This document shows, piece after piece, positions 1 to 10,607 of a stretch of 64,000 nt of DNA. The position numbers were made by a program, and so were the translations under genes. How positions within the stretch are numbered: the first letter of the stretch is position 1; each line of letters starts with the position of its first letter. This DNA is from Cystobasidiopsis lactophilus (Eukaryota; Basidiomycota; Agaricostilbomycetes; Agaricostilbales; Chionosphaeraceae), in assembly GCA_001599975.1 (NCBI GenBank), contig BCIO01000003.1:2040677-2104676 (forward strand). The letters run 5' to 3'. The notes under the pieces were generated by a model. That model had not been told where the DNA came from, searched no databases, and saw only the letters and a program-made list of their open reading frames with translations.

Positions 1-1020
1 CAGCCAACCCATAGCGTTCGACGTCCTGAGTCAAGCCCAGCTCTGAGTGTAGGGTCGGATTGGCGGCCTCGACGCTCAAGTGGCTGGGGAAGTTCAGCTG
101 GTGCATGGCCCTTGAACGCGATGTCAGGCGTGCTAGCACCGATGCCATTTCTTTGCTCACATTTCTAACGGATCTGGAATGGAAAGACCACACAGCGACA
201 GAGCGTGGACGATTTAAGCATCAAGGCCTCTTCGCTCGGGGAAAATCTCGAAAAGAGGGAGCCCCTGGGCGCTGGCGATCGATTGGGCGATGCAGGACCA
301 GACCCGTAAGTAGTGCGCTACTTCTAGAGTGCCTAGAAGTCCAAATTGTCGAGCGAGGTTTTGGGAAGGGGTCAAAATGGGTTCGACCTCTTTTGGAGTC
401 GGTTGACCAAGCTGCGGTGTGGTGCTCTAAGATGCTTCGAGAAAGAACCTTATGCGATCCAATTCAAGCGCCTGAGGTGACCCCTGCATATCGGGATCGC
501 TTCAGACCATTGCGAGCGCCAGAATTAAGGGAACTATCATAGACTTCAAATGTGGCCTCGGCTCGCTGCAGTTTGGCCTCAAGACCACCTGGATTGGCTC
601 TATTACTGTTGGATCTCGGTCTTTTTCTGTGGTATCGCGCTTTGCCGGACGTCGCGAGAACAAGCGACTCCGTCCAATTGCAAGTTCTTGTCCGACGCCT
701 TGCTGTAGCGTGCTATGTGGCCAACCTTTGCCTTCCTGTGTCTCCTCTTTTGATCATAGCAGTCACATGTCGAGTGTCTAAAATTGGCATCCGTGTTAGT
801 CTCCAAGGCGACCGCCTCCCAGAAGGCCCGCTGAAACCAGCCGTCGTCAACGCTGCTTCTCCGTCAACGTCGAGCTGGTTCTCTGTTCCCTTCGTTTTCG
901 TCTCGAGTTGGTCTCGTTAACCCCTTTCCATACAGACAGGTATGAAGCATTGCAGTGTTTGCAACCAGCATAGCTGACGCGCTGCGCCGACCAGCAGCTG
1001 GTCTCTGTTTCGAATCTAAC
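1..1020. other. left edge, no gene recognised
   Basis: Open frames occur on both strands (for example 60-542 plus and 847-1392 minus), but none begins at a convincing ATG, matches a family I know, or is flanked by clear splice sites that would extend it. I see it as the promoter side of the secreted-protein gene at 1021 and possibly the unrecognisable end of a neighbour outside the window. Confidence 0.4.
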
Positions 1021-2021
1021 ATGTTGCGCTTGATTGTCGTCATCAGCACAATCTGCTGCTTGGTCTTCAATGCCGAAGCCCGATTTGAATTGAAGGAGAT
1101 CGGCCACAAGGGCCACCAAGGTGGCGCTGCCCAGCCCAACTTCTCGACGGTTGCTGGTGTCAGCAGCGGCGCCTCGTCTGCCTCTACCACCGACTCGGCA
1201 TCTAGTGCTTTGGCTTCCGGAGTCCCTAGCAACACCAACGATGGTGCTGTAGGATCGGCTGGAAACATCCGCAAACGCCCCTGTGATGAAGGTATTTGCC
1301 TTTTCTGTGGGACACCGCACGTGTGTCTCAGCTTCCGAAACAGGCGACCAGAGCTTCGCGGCACTTATGCAAGCCAATGTGGTGGTTGGCATTGGCCAGC
1401 AAGCCTCGTAAGCGAAACTCGTTTCCCTGATTCGTGTGCTGACATGATGGCGGCAGCGTACTCACATTGCAAGGTCTGTTGGGCGGCAAAGCTGCTGACT
1501 TCCAAGAGGGAGTCGATCGCCTTACCCAGTTCTGCAACAGTGAGGCCAGCTGTTGATCACGAGTCGTCAACGCCTGTCTCACCCCAGTCTCCTTCAACAG
1601 CATCAGCCACCACTTTGCAAGCCGCATCTGGTATAGCCGACGATGGAAGCTTTGCTCAACCTCAACTCTCCAGTGTTAGTAGCTTGCGACTCCTACTTTG
1701 AAGTCTGGTGTTGAACCCAGCGCTAGCTCGCCGCCTCGACCGCCTCTCAAATGAAGCTGGTTGCTTCTCTCACCGGATCAGCCTCAGATAATGACACTCT
1801 CACGACCCTCTTGAGTACGTTTGACGTTATTGATGAGCTGGGCAATGAGCGCTCCTTGCTGACCTCGGCCACAGCTAGCTTCCAGGATTCGACGGGTGTC
1901 AGCCAGGATGGGTAAGCTACGCTGCTCTTTGTGTATACTCAAGTGGTAACATATGCCAATCTACAGGGCTGCAAACGCTTTGATTGATTGCTTCTTGCCC
2001 ACGACTGCCGTCAGTGGCTAG
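1021..2021 (+). CDS. predicted secreted protein, unknown function
   Basis: The ATG at 1021 opens a signal peptide (MLRLIVVISTICCLVF, cut near NAEA) followed by a Ser/Gly/Ala-rich stretch. Exons I can follow are 1021-1291, 1344-1407, 1457-1539 and 1588-1630; the third and fourth read GKAADFQEGVDRLTQFCN and then an SFNSISHHF segment. A later stretch (about 1741-1912) reads SASDNDTLTTLLSTFDVID and continues after an intron to ALIDCFLPTTAVSG and the TAG at 2019-2021. The join across 1631-1740 I could not settle. I do not recognise the family. It may be a lineage-specific secreted or wall-associated protein. Start and signal peptide are well supported; the exact model is not. Confidence 0.5.
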
Positions 2022-2378
2022 ACTGATCTACTTTCTGCTTCTGAAACGCGCTGCTCCTTCACTTGGCTTCCCGTGCCCGAATTCGTTTTTGACTTATTGT
2101 GTCGAATCGGTAGCTTGGCGCCAACTCCCGACTTCTCGTGCACCAACTTTGCGCGCAATCGAATGCCAGACACAAAATGGGCACCGCCTCCTTTCCCCGG
2201 GCCGCAGGGTGGTTCGCTTCTCTCGATTGAGCTCTCTTACAGAGTCAACCAGGACTCGCTTCATCGCTTTCTGTAGAAAGCTGGGCTCTACAAGCCACCC
2301 ATCGACGAAGCTCTGTTTGGGTGGCAAATGAGTGCTTGGGCCGGCTTTGACATCAGATCCCGCTTAAAGCTCTCTGTG
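2022..2378. other. intergenic, promoter of AIM6-like copy A
   Basis: No coding signal I can support. It separates the secreted-protein gene from the first phosphodiesterase copy and presumably holds that gene's promoter. Confidence 0.4.
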
Positions 2379-3585
2379 ATGATCCTGGAGCTAGCTGTCA
2401 TCTGTCTGGGAAGCGCTCTGGACGATCATCATTCCGCTGGACCTGCAGTCAGAGGAGTTCATTCCCATAACGGCGGGTCGCTTCTGCCCTGTTGATTATG
2501 TACTTTGCCTAATCCCTGGCTGCTTTTTCAGACGAAACCCGAGCGCGACCGCTTTGGGATGCTCTCGGTCAGCACGCCATTTCCCTTGAAGTCGATATCA
2601 TTCTACGAGACGGGATCCTCGAAGTTCGCTTCTGTCCATTGAAACGCCTTAAGGTGCTGATGCTGTGAGCAGGTCGGCCACCGCGAGTCGAACGTTGGAT
2701 CAGGAAACACGCTGGCGAGCGTCTATCTCGATCCCTTGCAGCAGCTCTTGGACCGCCTCTACCCGACTGCCTTCCGCGGGTCAGCCAATCCTATGCCAAG
2801 CCATCCCCTACTTGACTCGAGCCTTGCACAGATTCCGTAGTGTTTATCCTTCGGACCCGACCTTCAGCCTTATCTTGTTGCTGGACTTGAAGATGGCAGA
2901 CGAGGGGTGAGGTGGCGTTTTCCTCCTTAGTGAGCCTATACTTAGCTCCTACTCTAGGAACCTGCCTGCGGTCCTCCATGCGACTCAAAGTCTCCACCAG
3001 AAAGGCTTGTTGACTACAGCCGAAGATGGTCACCTCAAGCCATCGTCATTCACCGTTACTCTGTCTGGAAGCTACGGGAACGTCTCGCAATATTTGGCCC
3101 TGAACCCTCGATGGCTCTTTCTAGATGCCCCTTTAGGCCACCTCGATGACGAAGAGGTTCCATGGGGCCCGCTCCTTAGCCCTATTGGTAAGTCATAGGC
3201 CAAAACTTACGTTGCCACCAGTAGCTAACACCTAAAACAGCCAGCGGCGATGGGCGGAAATTTGGGTTTCATCCAGGCTTTGGATTTGACTCGAGGAGCC
3301 AGACATCAGCCATGATTACTGCAGTTGCGCAAGCGAGTGCCAAAGGCATCCCGGCTCGCTTTTGGGGTCTCCCCTCCTTCTGTAAACGCATCAGGTGGGC
3401 TCACTTGCTGATCTTCGTTCCATCTTTCTGTACGACCTTGGGCGCCCATCAGATTGCGAGGTTACAAAGCTGCGCTGCAAAGTGGCGCTCAGTTCGTCAA
3501 CGCGGACCGCCTAGAGGAAGCTAGGCAATACTTGGACTTCACGGAGACTACCTCCAACATTGTTTTGCAATCTAGTCTTCCATAG
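2379..3585 (+). CDS. AIM6-like PLC-type phosphodiesterase, copy A
   Basis: This belongs to the fungal AIM6 family of PLC-like TIM-barrel phosphodiesterases, which are related to glycerophosphodiesterases; the substrate is unknown. The ATG at 2379 gives a short hydrophobic leader (MILELAVICLGSALD). The family core follows in order: VHSHND, RPLWDAL, a LEVDIILRDG acidic motif, VGHRE, SVYLDPL, FSLILLLDLK, FTVTLSGSYG, FLDAPLGHL, WGPLLSPI, then IPARFWGLP and a terminal helix with NADRLEEARQYL. At least six introns interrupt it, at the same places as in copy B downstream. The intron after HSHN starts at about 2472 with GC instead of GT, so it is either a GC-AG intron or a sign of weak constraint. 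Histidine and acidic residues typical of the active site are present. Confidence 0.85.
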
Positions 3586-3753
3586 TCCTTTGTTGACCAC
3601 GATTTGCCATCGAAGTCCTGGTCGAAGCTGAATCTCACGCCACCTCCTGTTCTGCCCAAGCCAAGTCCTGCAGTTTCAGTTTGGTCTCGGTCTTGTTTAA
3701 ACAGTACAGGAGAGATGCAGTGCTAGATCTTGGTGGAGACTTCCTCGCTGCGC

Positions 3754-5056
3754 ATGTCCTCCAGCAGTCCACACTGCCGAATTCGAACAGACTCACCGCA
3801 AAACCAACGGAAGACGTACTTGGCAACTCGGTTCTTCCTTCTCTTCTTGCTCCTAGCCATGACTACTCCCGGTGCCGACTCGAAGACTGCTCCTGCCCCT
3901 GTCGAGCCCGGACCGCACGTCGTTCGAGACGTCCTTCCTTCTCTTGTTCACAGTCATAATGGTTCGTTCGTTGGCGCTATGGAATCGCCTTGAGCTTACT
4001 TTGTCATGACAATATACAGACGAAGGTCGCCTACAACCATTGTGGGAGGCTTTGGCAGCCGGCTGCGCGGCCATCGAACCCGACGTGATTCTGGACAAGG
4101 ATGTTATGCATGTCAGGCCTTCTTGTCTTTGCCGAAACTGCAAGATCTGATGTGGTTGATGATAGATTGGCCATGATCGAAAGGAGTTGGAGCCTGGCAA
4201 AACCTTAAAGGCTGTCTACTTGGACCCGCTACACTCGCTCTTGAAAGAGCTTTATACCGAATCGCATTCTGGGTAAGACCGATCATCTCCGCTCTATCGC
4301 CAAGATCTGAGGCACTGCCAGGCATAAGAGTGTATACCCCAAATCGCCCGACTTCAGCTTGGTCCTAAACCTGGACTTGAAATACCCTGACCCTGCGTTT
4401 GTTTCGCATTCTTGCTGACCCTTGGCCGCGAGCTCACGTAACAAAGCACAGGAATCTTCCTGCCATTCTCAAAGATATCGAGGATCTTGCCAAAGGCGGC
4501 TTCTTGACGACAGCTGAAGGGAACACCGTCACCAAATCCAGCATCACGATCACACTGACTGGATCTTACGACATCCAGGAGGTTCTGGCCTTGAGCCCTC
4601 GCCAAGTTTTTGTGGATGCTCCACTCGGCAAGTTGACCAAGGAAATACCATGGGGTCCGGCACTTTGTCCGCTGGGTGCGTAAAAAGTTCGCCACCTCAC
4701 AATACCAGGTTCATCTTCGGATCACAGCCAGTGGCGATGGCTGCAAGCTGGGCTACAACAAACTTGGCGTCTTTGCGGACACTACAGCCATGAAGGTAGC
4801 CGTGCAGGAAGCTCACGACTTGGGCATCTCGGCTCGGTTCTGGGGCTTGCCGGCATCCCCCAAAGCTCTGCGGTAATTCTTTACAAGCAGACTAATTTAG
4901 ATGAAGCTCATTTTCTGTCCTCAAAACAGCCACAGGGGGTGGAAAGCAGCTCTAGAGAGCGGAGCCGATTGGCTCAACGCAGACGACCTAAAGGAAGCTG
5001 CAGAGTACCTCGCTGCCCGCCATTCCAAGTCTCCTCCCTCCCATCAGGACTTGTGA
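3754..5056 (+). CDS. AIM6-like PLC-type phosphodiesterase, copy B
   Basis: Tandem paralogue of the preceding gene, 168 bp downstream on the same strand. The ATG at 3754 gives about 27 polar residues and then a hydrophobic run (RFFLLFLLLAM), which suggests a membrane anchor or late signal sequence; the in-frame ATG at 3859 is an alternative start. Conserved blocks are LVHSHND (split by a GT-AG intron after the Asn codon), QPLWEALAAGCAAIEPDV, IGHDR, AVYLDPLHSLL, FSLVLNLDLK, ITITLTGSYD, FVDAPLGKL, IPWGPALCPLG, ISARFWGLP and NADDLKEAAEYL. Introns fall in the same positions and phases as in copy A, so the pair arose by duplication of an intron-containing gene. The sequences have diverged strongly, so the duplication is not recent. 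A phosphodiesterase fold is well supported; substrate and location are inferred. Confidence 0.87.
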
Positions 5057-5547
5057 TGCTCCACTAGATCAGCCGTCTACTCTCTTCTCAGTCGCGGGCT
5101 GCAGGATTCATAGGCTATGAAAGCAAGGACACTTACCCCTCGAACATGATTTACCGCCGACCTTTTGCCTATGTCCCCTTGCCAAAACGCAGCCCCAGCA
5201 ATGAGAAGTAATACGGCCGGTTTGAGAGCCCATCGAAGCCCCAAAGCCTGCTGAAATCCAACCGAATCGCGCCTCGTAAGACGGAAGGCTCCCAGACCGA
5301 GAGCCGCCATCGAGAGCCCTCCGGCTTTAAGATCGCTTTCACTCCTTGAATTGCGACCAAATGAAAGCAACAGGCGCACCCAAGAGGATGACATTCTTCT
5401 TGCTGCTGCTCGCCGATTCTGCGCTCATGACTTCATCGCTGGCCGATTCCAACCTTTAGGATTAACAAGCGGCAATACAGGTATAAGAATGCAATGATGG
5501 TTGATATGAACACATGGATGGTTGGCGGATTGAACAGGTGGCAGCGG
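5057..5547. other. convergent intergenic stretch
   Basis: Lies between the 3' ends of the AIM6-like copy B (plus) and the PPxY membrane protein (minus). Short open frames are present on both strands, but nothing with a start, motif or splice pattern I can support. Confidence 0.4.
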
Positions 5548-6374
5548 TCAGGGGAACTCGACCCAAGCTTCCTCGACGTGCGGCTGCTCGTGCACTTTTG
5601 CCACCTCCTTCTTCTGCACTTGCGACCCAGATGGAGAAGCCAGCACCTCTTGTTCTGGTTCCTCTTCTTCTGCGATGACAAAGTTCTTCTCGTCCTCGGC
5701 GACGAGGCTGGACTTGGATGTGGAGGACGGGCGAGGGTACAGAGCATGATAAGCGGGCGGCGGTAAGCTCTCCCTCTTTGCCGCTGGTTGAGGTGGCAGA
5801 GGCTTGTCGTCCTTGTCCTTCTTCTTCGCAGAGGTTGCGGATGAAAGAGCGGAAGACGTCTCCAAGGCCCGGCGTCTGCGTTTTCCGTTCAGCCGCAGTT
5901 CTTCGCAAGAGGTTCAAGGGGCTTACCTGGCAGTCTGGAGCTGGTCGGAAAGCCTTCCCGCGGGAGAAGCGGTCTCCGGCGGAGCCTGAGGGAGAGACTT
6001 GGCGTCCCGCAGCTTTTGCTTCCTCTTGAGGCAGCAGGCGAGCAGGATCAAAGTCACCAAGGCGCCCAGGGCTGCTCTCCTACCGGTTGAGCGAGTTCAG
6101 GGGGCTGAATGAAGTCCAGGAGCGTACAGATAGCCAAGCCCGCGCCCAACATTTTCGCGCTCATTTGGGAGTCGCCTTCGCCACCGAAGTCAGTCTTACA
6201 AGGCACTGGCCGCGGAGAACGGCAAAGCCTACCGCAGTCAGTGTAGGCAGTCTCCGGGTCCATCCAGCATGCAATAGAGCCAGACTGAGCCTCCGCAGTG
6301 GCCGTCACGACCACCACGGTAGTCGAGCTGAAAGTCGCGACTTCGGCTGCAGGCGGGATGGGAGCTGGCGCCAT
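5548..6374 (-). CDS. single-pass membrane protein with PPxY cytoplasmic tail
   Basis: From the ATG at 6374 the protein has a Thr/Val/Ala-rich outer part with several Cys (GSIACWMDPE, DCGRLCRS). A hydrophobic segment follows across an intron (GLAISALGALVTLILLACC) and ends in KRKQK, the usual stop-transfer pattern. The tail then runs through RRRALETSSALSS, a Pro-rich region with PPPAY, and an acidic end at AWVEFP. The layout resembles fungal surface sensors or small adaptors of the plasma membrane. PPPAY fits the PPxY ligand of Nedd4/Rsp5 ubiquitin ligases. No domain of known function is visible. Upstream of the chosen ATG the frame stays open and hydrophobic, so a 5' exon with a signal peptide could be missing from this model. 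Confidence 0.6.
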
Positions 6375-6779
6375 GGCTTTGACTGAAGGAAGCACGGGGT
6401 ATCGGATTAGTAGCACTGAAGAGAGGAGACCGAGACAGAGAGGGGACAGGAAAGGACGCGGTGGCGGACGAAGAAGAGAAGAGAATGTCAATTCCTCTCT
6501 GGCCCCGGAACAAAGGAGGCACTGCACGTCGGTCGTTGTGGTCGTCCCTGCAAGTCGGGTTCCACCCCGCGCTGAACGGTACTCACCTCCCCAAAAGTGA
6601 AGATAGGTTCGCGCATAGAACTCGAGCAGGGGCAACAAAGGGGGCAAGAGATGCAAAATGCGTAATTTGGGGTGTAAATTTCAAACTGTGACAGTGTCGA
6701 CAAACATGTTCAAGTAGCTAGCCAGCCACGGGTTCTTGGGGGTAGGCAGAGATTGGCCCCTCGTTTGGACTGTTCAAAT
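6375..6779. other. intergenic between two minus-strand genes
   Basis: Probably the promoter of the PPxY membrane protein and the 3' region of VTC1. A hydrophobic minus-strand frame just upstream of 6374 could belong to an unresolved first exon of the membrane protein. Confidence 0.4.
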
Positions 6780-7386
6780 TCAGCACCGAATAAGCCTGTG
6801 CTGAGCTATGTGCGGAGGGCCGGACGAACCTTGGAAGACAAAGTTGAGCAGAACAGCTGTGAACAGGGTAACGCATATGATGCCAGGACCCCATAGCTCG
6901 TCTGTGCGCCTCGATCAGCGCCCAGGTCGTTGAGGCCAGAGGGTGAAGCTGGAACGCACCAAAGTGGCCCGGGTATCGATCTGATATCCTCTGCCGCCTG
7001 ATCTCAAACATGCGCCAGGCGTAGATGATGACGCCGACGCCAATGCAGGCGTAGACGACGCCAAAGACCTTGCCGACGAGCGGGCTGACGGTCGAGTGCT
7101 TGGCCGAGTTGACGAGCGCGACGGCAAAGGCGCCGATGAGCAGGGCGACCCTGAGCCAGTTCAAGAGCGTGCGCTCGGCGGCGAGGTACACTTTAGGCTC
7201 GACAGGCTTCTTGGCGGGTCTGTGGAGGCACCTGCAAGATCAGCTCCAGCAGCAGCTGATGATGGGCAAGGAAGCGCACGTTTTGGGCGTCTGAGGGGTA
7301 GCTCCATAATCTCTTGCTGTAACACCCTGGCCGCTGGTGGACTCGATGCCAAACCACTGCGAGATTTTGTCGAGGAAAGCGTCCAT
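6780..7386 (-). CDS. VTC1: vacuolar transporter chaperone subunit VTC1
   Basis: Small subunit of the VTC polyphosphate polymerase complex in vacuolar and ER membranes. From the ATG at 7386 the protein begins MDAFLDKISQWFG. An intron in the codon after TPQTPKT joins it to the VTC/DUF202 signature KKPVEPKVYLAAERTLLNW. Three hydrophobic segments follow: VALLIGAFAVALVN, FGVVYACIGVGVIIYAW and IICVTLFTAVLLNFVF. The conserved RRQRISDRYPGHFDELWGP loop spans the second intron. There is no SPX or polymerase domain, which fits VTC1 rather than VTC2-4. The C-terminus after NFVFQ is uncertain: I use the stop at 6780-6782, but a 34-nt intron there would give a different, longer tail. The gene is divergent from the FH3 gene. 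Confidence 0.9.
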
Positions 7387-7708
7387 CCCTTGTCGTGCTC
7401 TCTCTCTCTCCAGCGAGCTGGGCGGTTGCGCTTCGTCAGTCGATTTTCATTAAGAATGTGGTCAGGTTTACGAACCTCTGCAAGTGAGCACTGGCTGCAG
7501 TGAACGAAGAGAGCTGAACGTGCTCGGTAAAACTTATCAGTCCATGTCACAAAACACATGAGAGACGCGACAGCTGCGTGACAGGCCGCTTTGTTGACTT
7601 TCTCGCTGGCTTTTCCTTCTTCTTCTCGGCACGTCCAGCAGCTGGACCAGTCAGTGAGCTGCTGTGCAGCGACCAGTCGAAGGCGCACTGAAGCCCAAAG
7701 CAGCAGCG
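7387..7708. promoter_or_regulatory. shared divergent promoter region VTC1 / FH3 gene
   Basis: 322 bp between the start codons of the minus-strand VTC1 gene and the plus-strand GBD/FH3 gene. It must hold both promoters. I see no specific factor site that I would defend. Confidence 0.5.
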
Positions 7709-9972
7709 ATGGACCGCCTGAAGAAGGAGCTGGCCGAGCAGCTCAACCCACGCTCGATTGTGACTGGCTGTCCCAAGATGGGCACTGCCGAGCGCCGGGC
7801 CAGGTGGGAAGCGCTGGTGGGAGGCGCCAAGGAGAACATGCCCCCCTCAGGCCAGCGGACGGCGCCAGCAAGGGCGTTTGCGCTGCAGGACAAGGACTCG
7901 CCCAAGCGGGCCTCGTTGCAGGCTGCCATCCCCTACCAGGTCCGCGCCACTTCCCCTCCCACCTCGCCGCCAAGGAGCAAGGACAAGCAGCTGCCCATCG
8001 CCGCCAAATTCGCAACGACGACTGCGGCGGACAACGACAAGCGTAGAACTTGGCAGGCTGCTTCTCCTTCCTCGTCTCCCGCCGGTGTGGTGGCCGCCCC
8101 TCCTCCTCCAGCGCCCTCGGTCAGGAACACGCAGCTTTCCAAGTCTGTGGGCCCGTCCTCCACCAGCCGAGCGCCCAGCATGGACGACCAATTCGAGGCC
8201 CTCCTCAACTCGCTTGGCGTCACTCCGGCCATCAAGGCCAAGATGCTCAACCTTGAGCCGCACGTCAAGCAAGCCATGCTGCTCAAGCACGCGGCTGCCT
8301 CTTCCTCTCCCGCTCCGCAGGCCCCGCCTTCACCCACCAAAAAGTCGATGCCGATCCTCAGAAAGGCCAGGTCGCTGGCTTCCCTCCGCGGCTCCAAATC
8401 CTCCACCCCCAAAGACGAGCTGGAGGAGCAGGACGTGTCGGCCTCGGGCGGCGAGAACTTTGTGCTCATCACGCCCATCGCTCCCCGTCGCTCGCCCGAG
8501 AAGCCCACCTCGGCCACTCGCAAGCGCTCCTCTTCCTCCGCCTCGATTAAAGACGGAGGGCCGATCAATAACACCCCTGAAGCCTGGGCCATGCTCCTCC
8601 GCACGTCGACGCACAAGACGCTCCTGCCCTCGGCGCTCATCAAGCTGCGCATGCTCTTGCGCAACGAGAGCCCCCAGTGGGTCGCCGACTGGATCCAGTT
8701 TGACGGTTTCCGAGGCCTGCTCGAGCGCCTGCAAGAGCTGCTGGACCTCGAGTGGCGCGAAGAGCAGCGGGACGACGCCTTGCTGTTGGAGATCCTCCGG
8801 TGCTTGAAGGCTATGACCCATTCAGAGGTGCCTGCCATTCTCCTCCCTCGTTAGATCTGTGGTCTGACTCTGAATTTCTGGCTCAGATCGGCAGGTCCAC
8901 TTTGGCGTCGTCGGCCTTCCCAACGCCCCACCGACCACTGATGCAGCTGCTGTATTCGGACAAGAAGCCGGGCGACGTCCTTCCCAGGCAGCTCATCCTC
9001 GAGATCATCATGGACCTCTTTGAAGCTTTCCCGCCCTCGTCCACCACCGTTCCAAGCCCAATTCGAGACGACGAGTGGCCTCCCCCCTCCGAAAATAACG
9101 CTGGCAGCATCCTGAAGTCCCCCGCCGACTCTGGCTATGCTTCCTTCTCCCCTCCTAACCCTCCAACGCATACCGCAAACACGACGCACGCCTTGGTCCG
9201 CTCGCTCGTGTGCGGCCCGCCCAGCGAGAAGGAGGCCGCCAAGCTGCCTTTCATCAAGGCCATCCACCGCTCCAAGCCGTTCAAGACGTGGATCGACGAG
9301 CTGACGGGCGTGCTGAGCGACTACTTTTGGATCTTTTGCCACTCGAACAACGAGTTCAAGGACTTCAAGAGGCTGGACTGGGGCAAGATGAACGAGCCCA
9401 AAGTGTGCGTTTCGCGCCTCCTTTTGATTCATTTTCTTCTCCTGATGAAATGCGTTGGCAGTCCCGGTGGTCAATCCGGTGGCGTCGAGTTTGAAGCGAT
9501 GGCCCTCTGTGTGAGTTTGGCGCCCTTGTCCCTAGCCAGATCTTGGCATAGTCCTTGACGCATCCACAGACGGTCCACTTGAAGCTGCTGAACGCCTTGG
9601 TCGCCTCGGCCCCGGACCGAGCTGCCGCCCACCAGCTGCATACTGAGCTCTTCGACTCTGGCTTGGAAAAATGTCTGTACACTCTGCGAAAGAGCAACGT
9701 TCTCTACTATGGCCCGGTGCACTACGAGGTGCGTAGTCTTCTCCTCTGATCCTTGGCTCTGGATCTGAGAACGCCTTGGGATCCCGCAGCTATCGCGCTA
9801 TGTCTACCTCGCCCGCAAGGCCAACTTTCGCCTGCCAGCGCGGCTCGAGCGCTACGTCGAAGGGTCTCAGCCTTCTACGCCTGTTTCTCGCCCCGCTCAC
9901 CATCAGCGCAGTCGGACAACGCTCGACAGCCCGGTTGCCGCCCGCGGTGTCCTGCCGCAGCTCAACTTTTAG
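7709..9972 (+). CDS. GBD/FH3 (formin N-terminus-like) armadillo protein
   Basis: The ATG at 7709 starts MDRLKKELAEQLNPRSIV. A Ser/Pro-rich region leads into a domain resembling the diaphanous-type GTPase-binding and FH3 armadillo region: MDDQFEALLNSLGV, AWAMLLRTSTHKTLLP, QWVADWIQFDGFRGLLERL, EEQRDDALLLEILRCLKAM, then LDWGKM, VEFEAMALC and VHLKLLNALVASAP. Exons are about 7709-8827, 8887-9402, 9461-9510, 9570-9729 and 9789-9972, all with good GT-AG borders. The protein ends soon after YVYLARKANFRLP at the TAG 9970-9972, with no Pro-rich FH1 and no actin-nucleating FH2 domain. It therefore looks like a stand-alone Rho-GTPase-binding scaffold rather than a formin. A poor match to true formins would weaken the GBD call. 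Confidence 0.85.
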
Positions 9973-10607
9973 AACGCCTCCGCCATCTTGGCCCCTCCCT
10001 GGCGTGCGCCCATACCTTTCATCATGATATCCTCTTCCCTGTTCTGTACTCCTTGGACTCTTTCAAGCAATTGTCGTCTTCTCTTCTTTGGCGAAAGCTT
10101 TCTACTGTTCGGATTCGTAGACTCACTGCAATCGGCTGGACCTGAACTCGCCATTGATGGCTAGAGCGATGTCTACCAGTATTGAGCATCAGCAGTGCAT
10201 CAGCGCCCACACAGGCTCAATCGTGAATTCGCCGGAATTTGGACCTTCGCCACCACTATGTACCAATTTTCGTCTGCCATTCTTTGGCCTGTGTATAACC
10301 ACAACCGTCGAGTTGCCAGAACCACCAGCAGTCCTGAATATGGAAAGAGAGTGCCATTGGCACGGGCGGCTTGCCCTTTGTTGGGGTGTCTGCCCGAATC
10401 TGTCTTGTCTGTCCAGGATTCTTCTCTTGCCCGAGCCGTTGAGTTGACCTTCAACTCCCACGCTGGTGCCCTGATTCGCTTCTTGCCCTGCCCTTGAGAG
10501 CCGCTTTGCCTTGCGGGGCTTCTCAGTGCCGTCAAAAGTCCAGAAGTTTCAATTTCACGCCCTCTCTATCTCTCTAGCCCTCGTCAGAATTCCATCCCTT
10601 CGTTGCC
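9973..10607. other. intergenic, kinase promoter side
   Basis: 635 bp between two plus-strand genes. Only short overlapping open frames without motifs are present. Likely the 3' UTR of the FH3 gene and the kinase promoter. Confidence 0.4.

Noticed and set aside
847-1392. 181-codon minus-strand frame
   Set aside because: It overlaps the signal peptide and first exons of the plus-strand secreted protein and has no motif of its own.
7878-8838. Long frames on both strands overlapping the FH3 gene
   Set aside because: They are Arg/Pro/Ser-rich alternative frames of a GC-rich exon; the FH3 frame alone carries recognisable sequence and splices onward.
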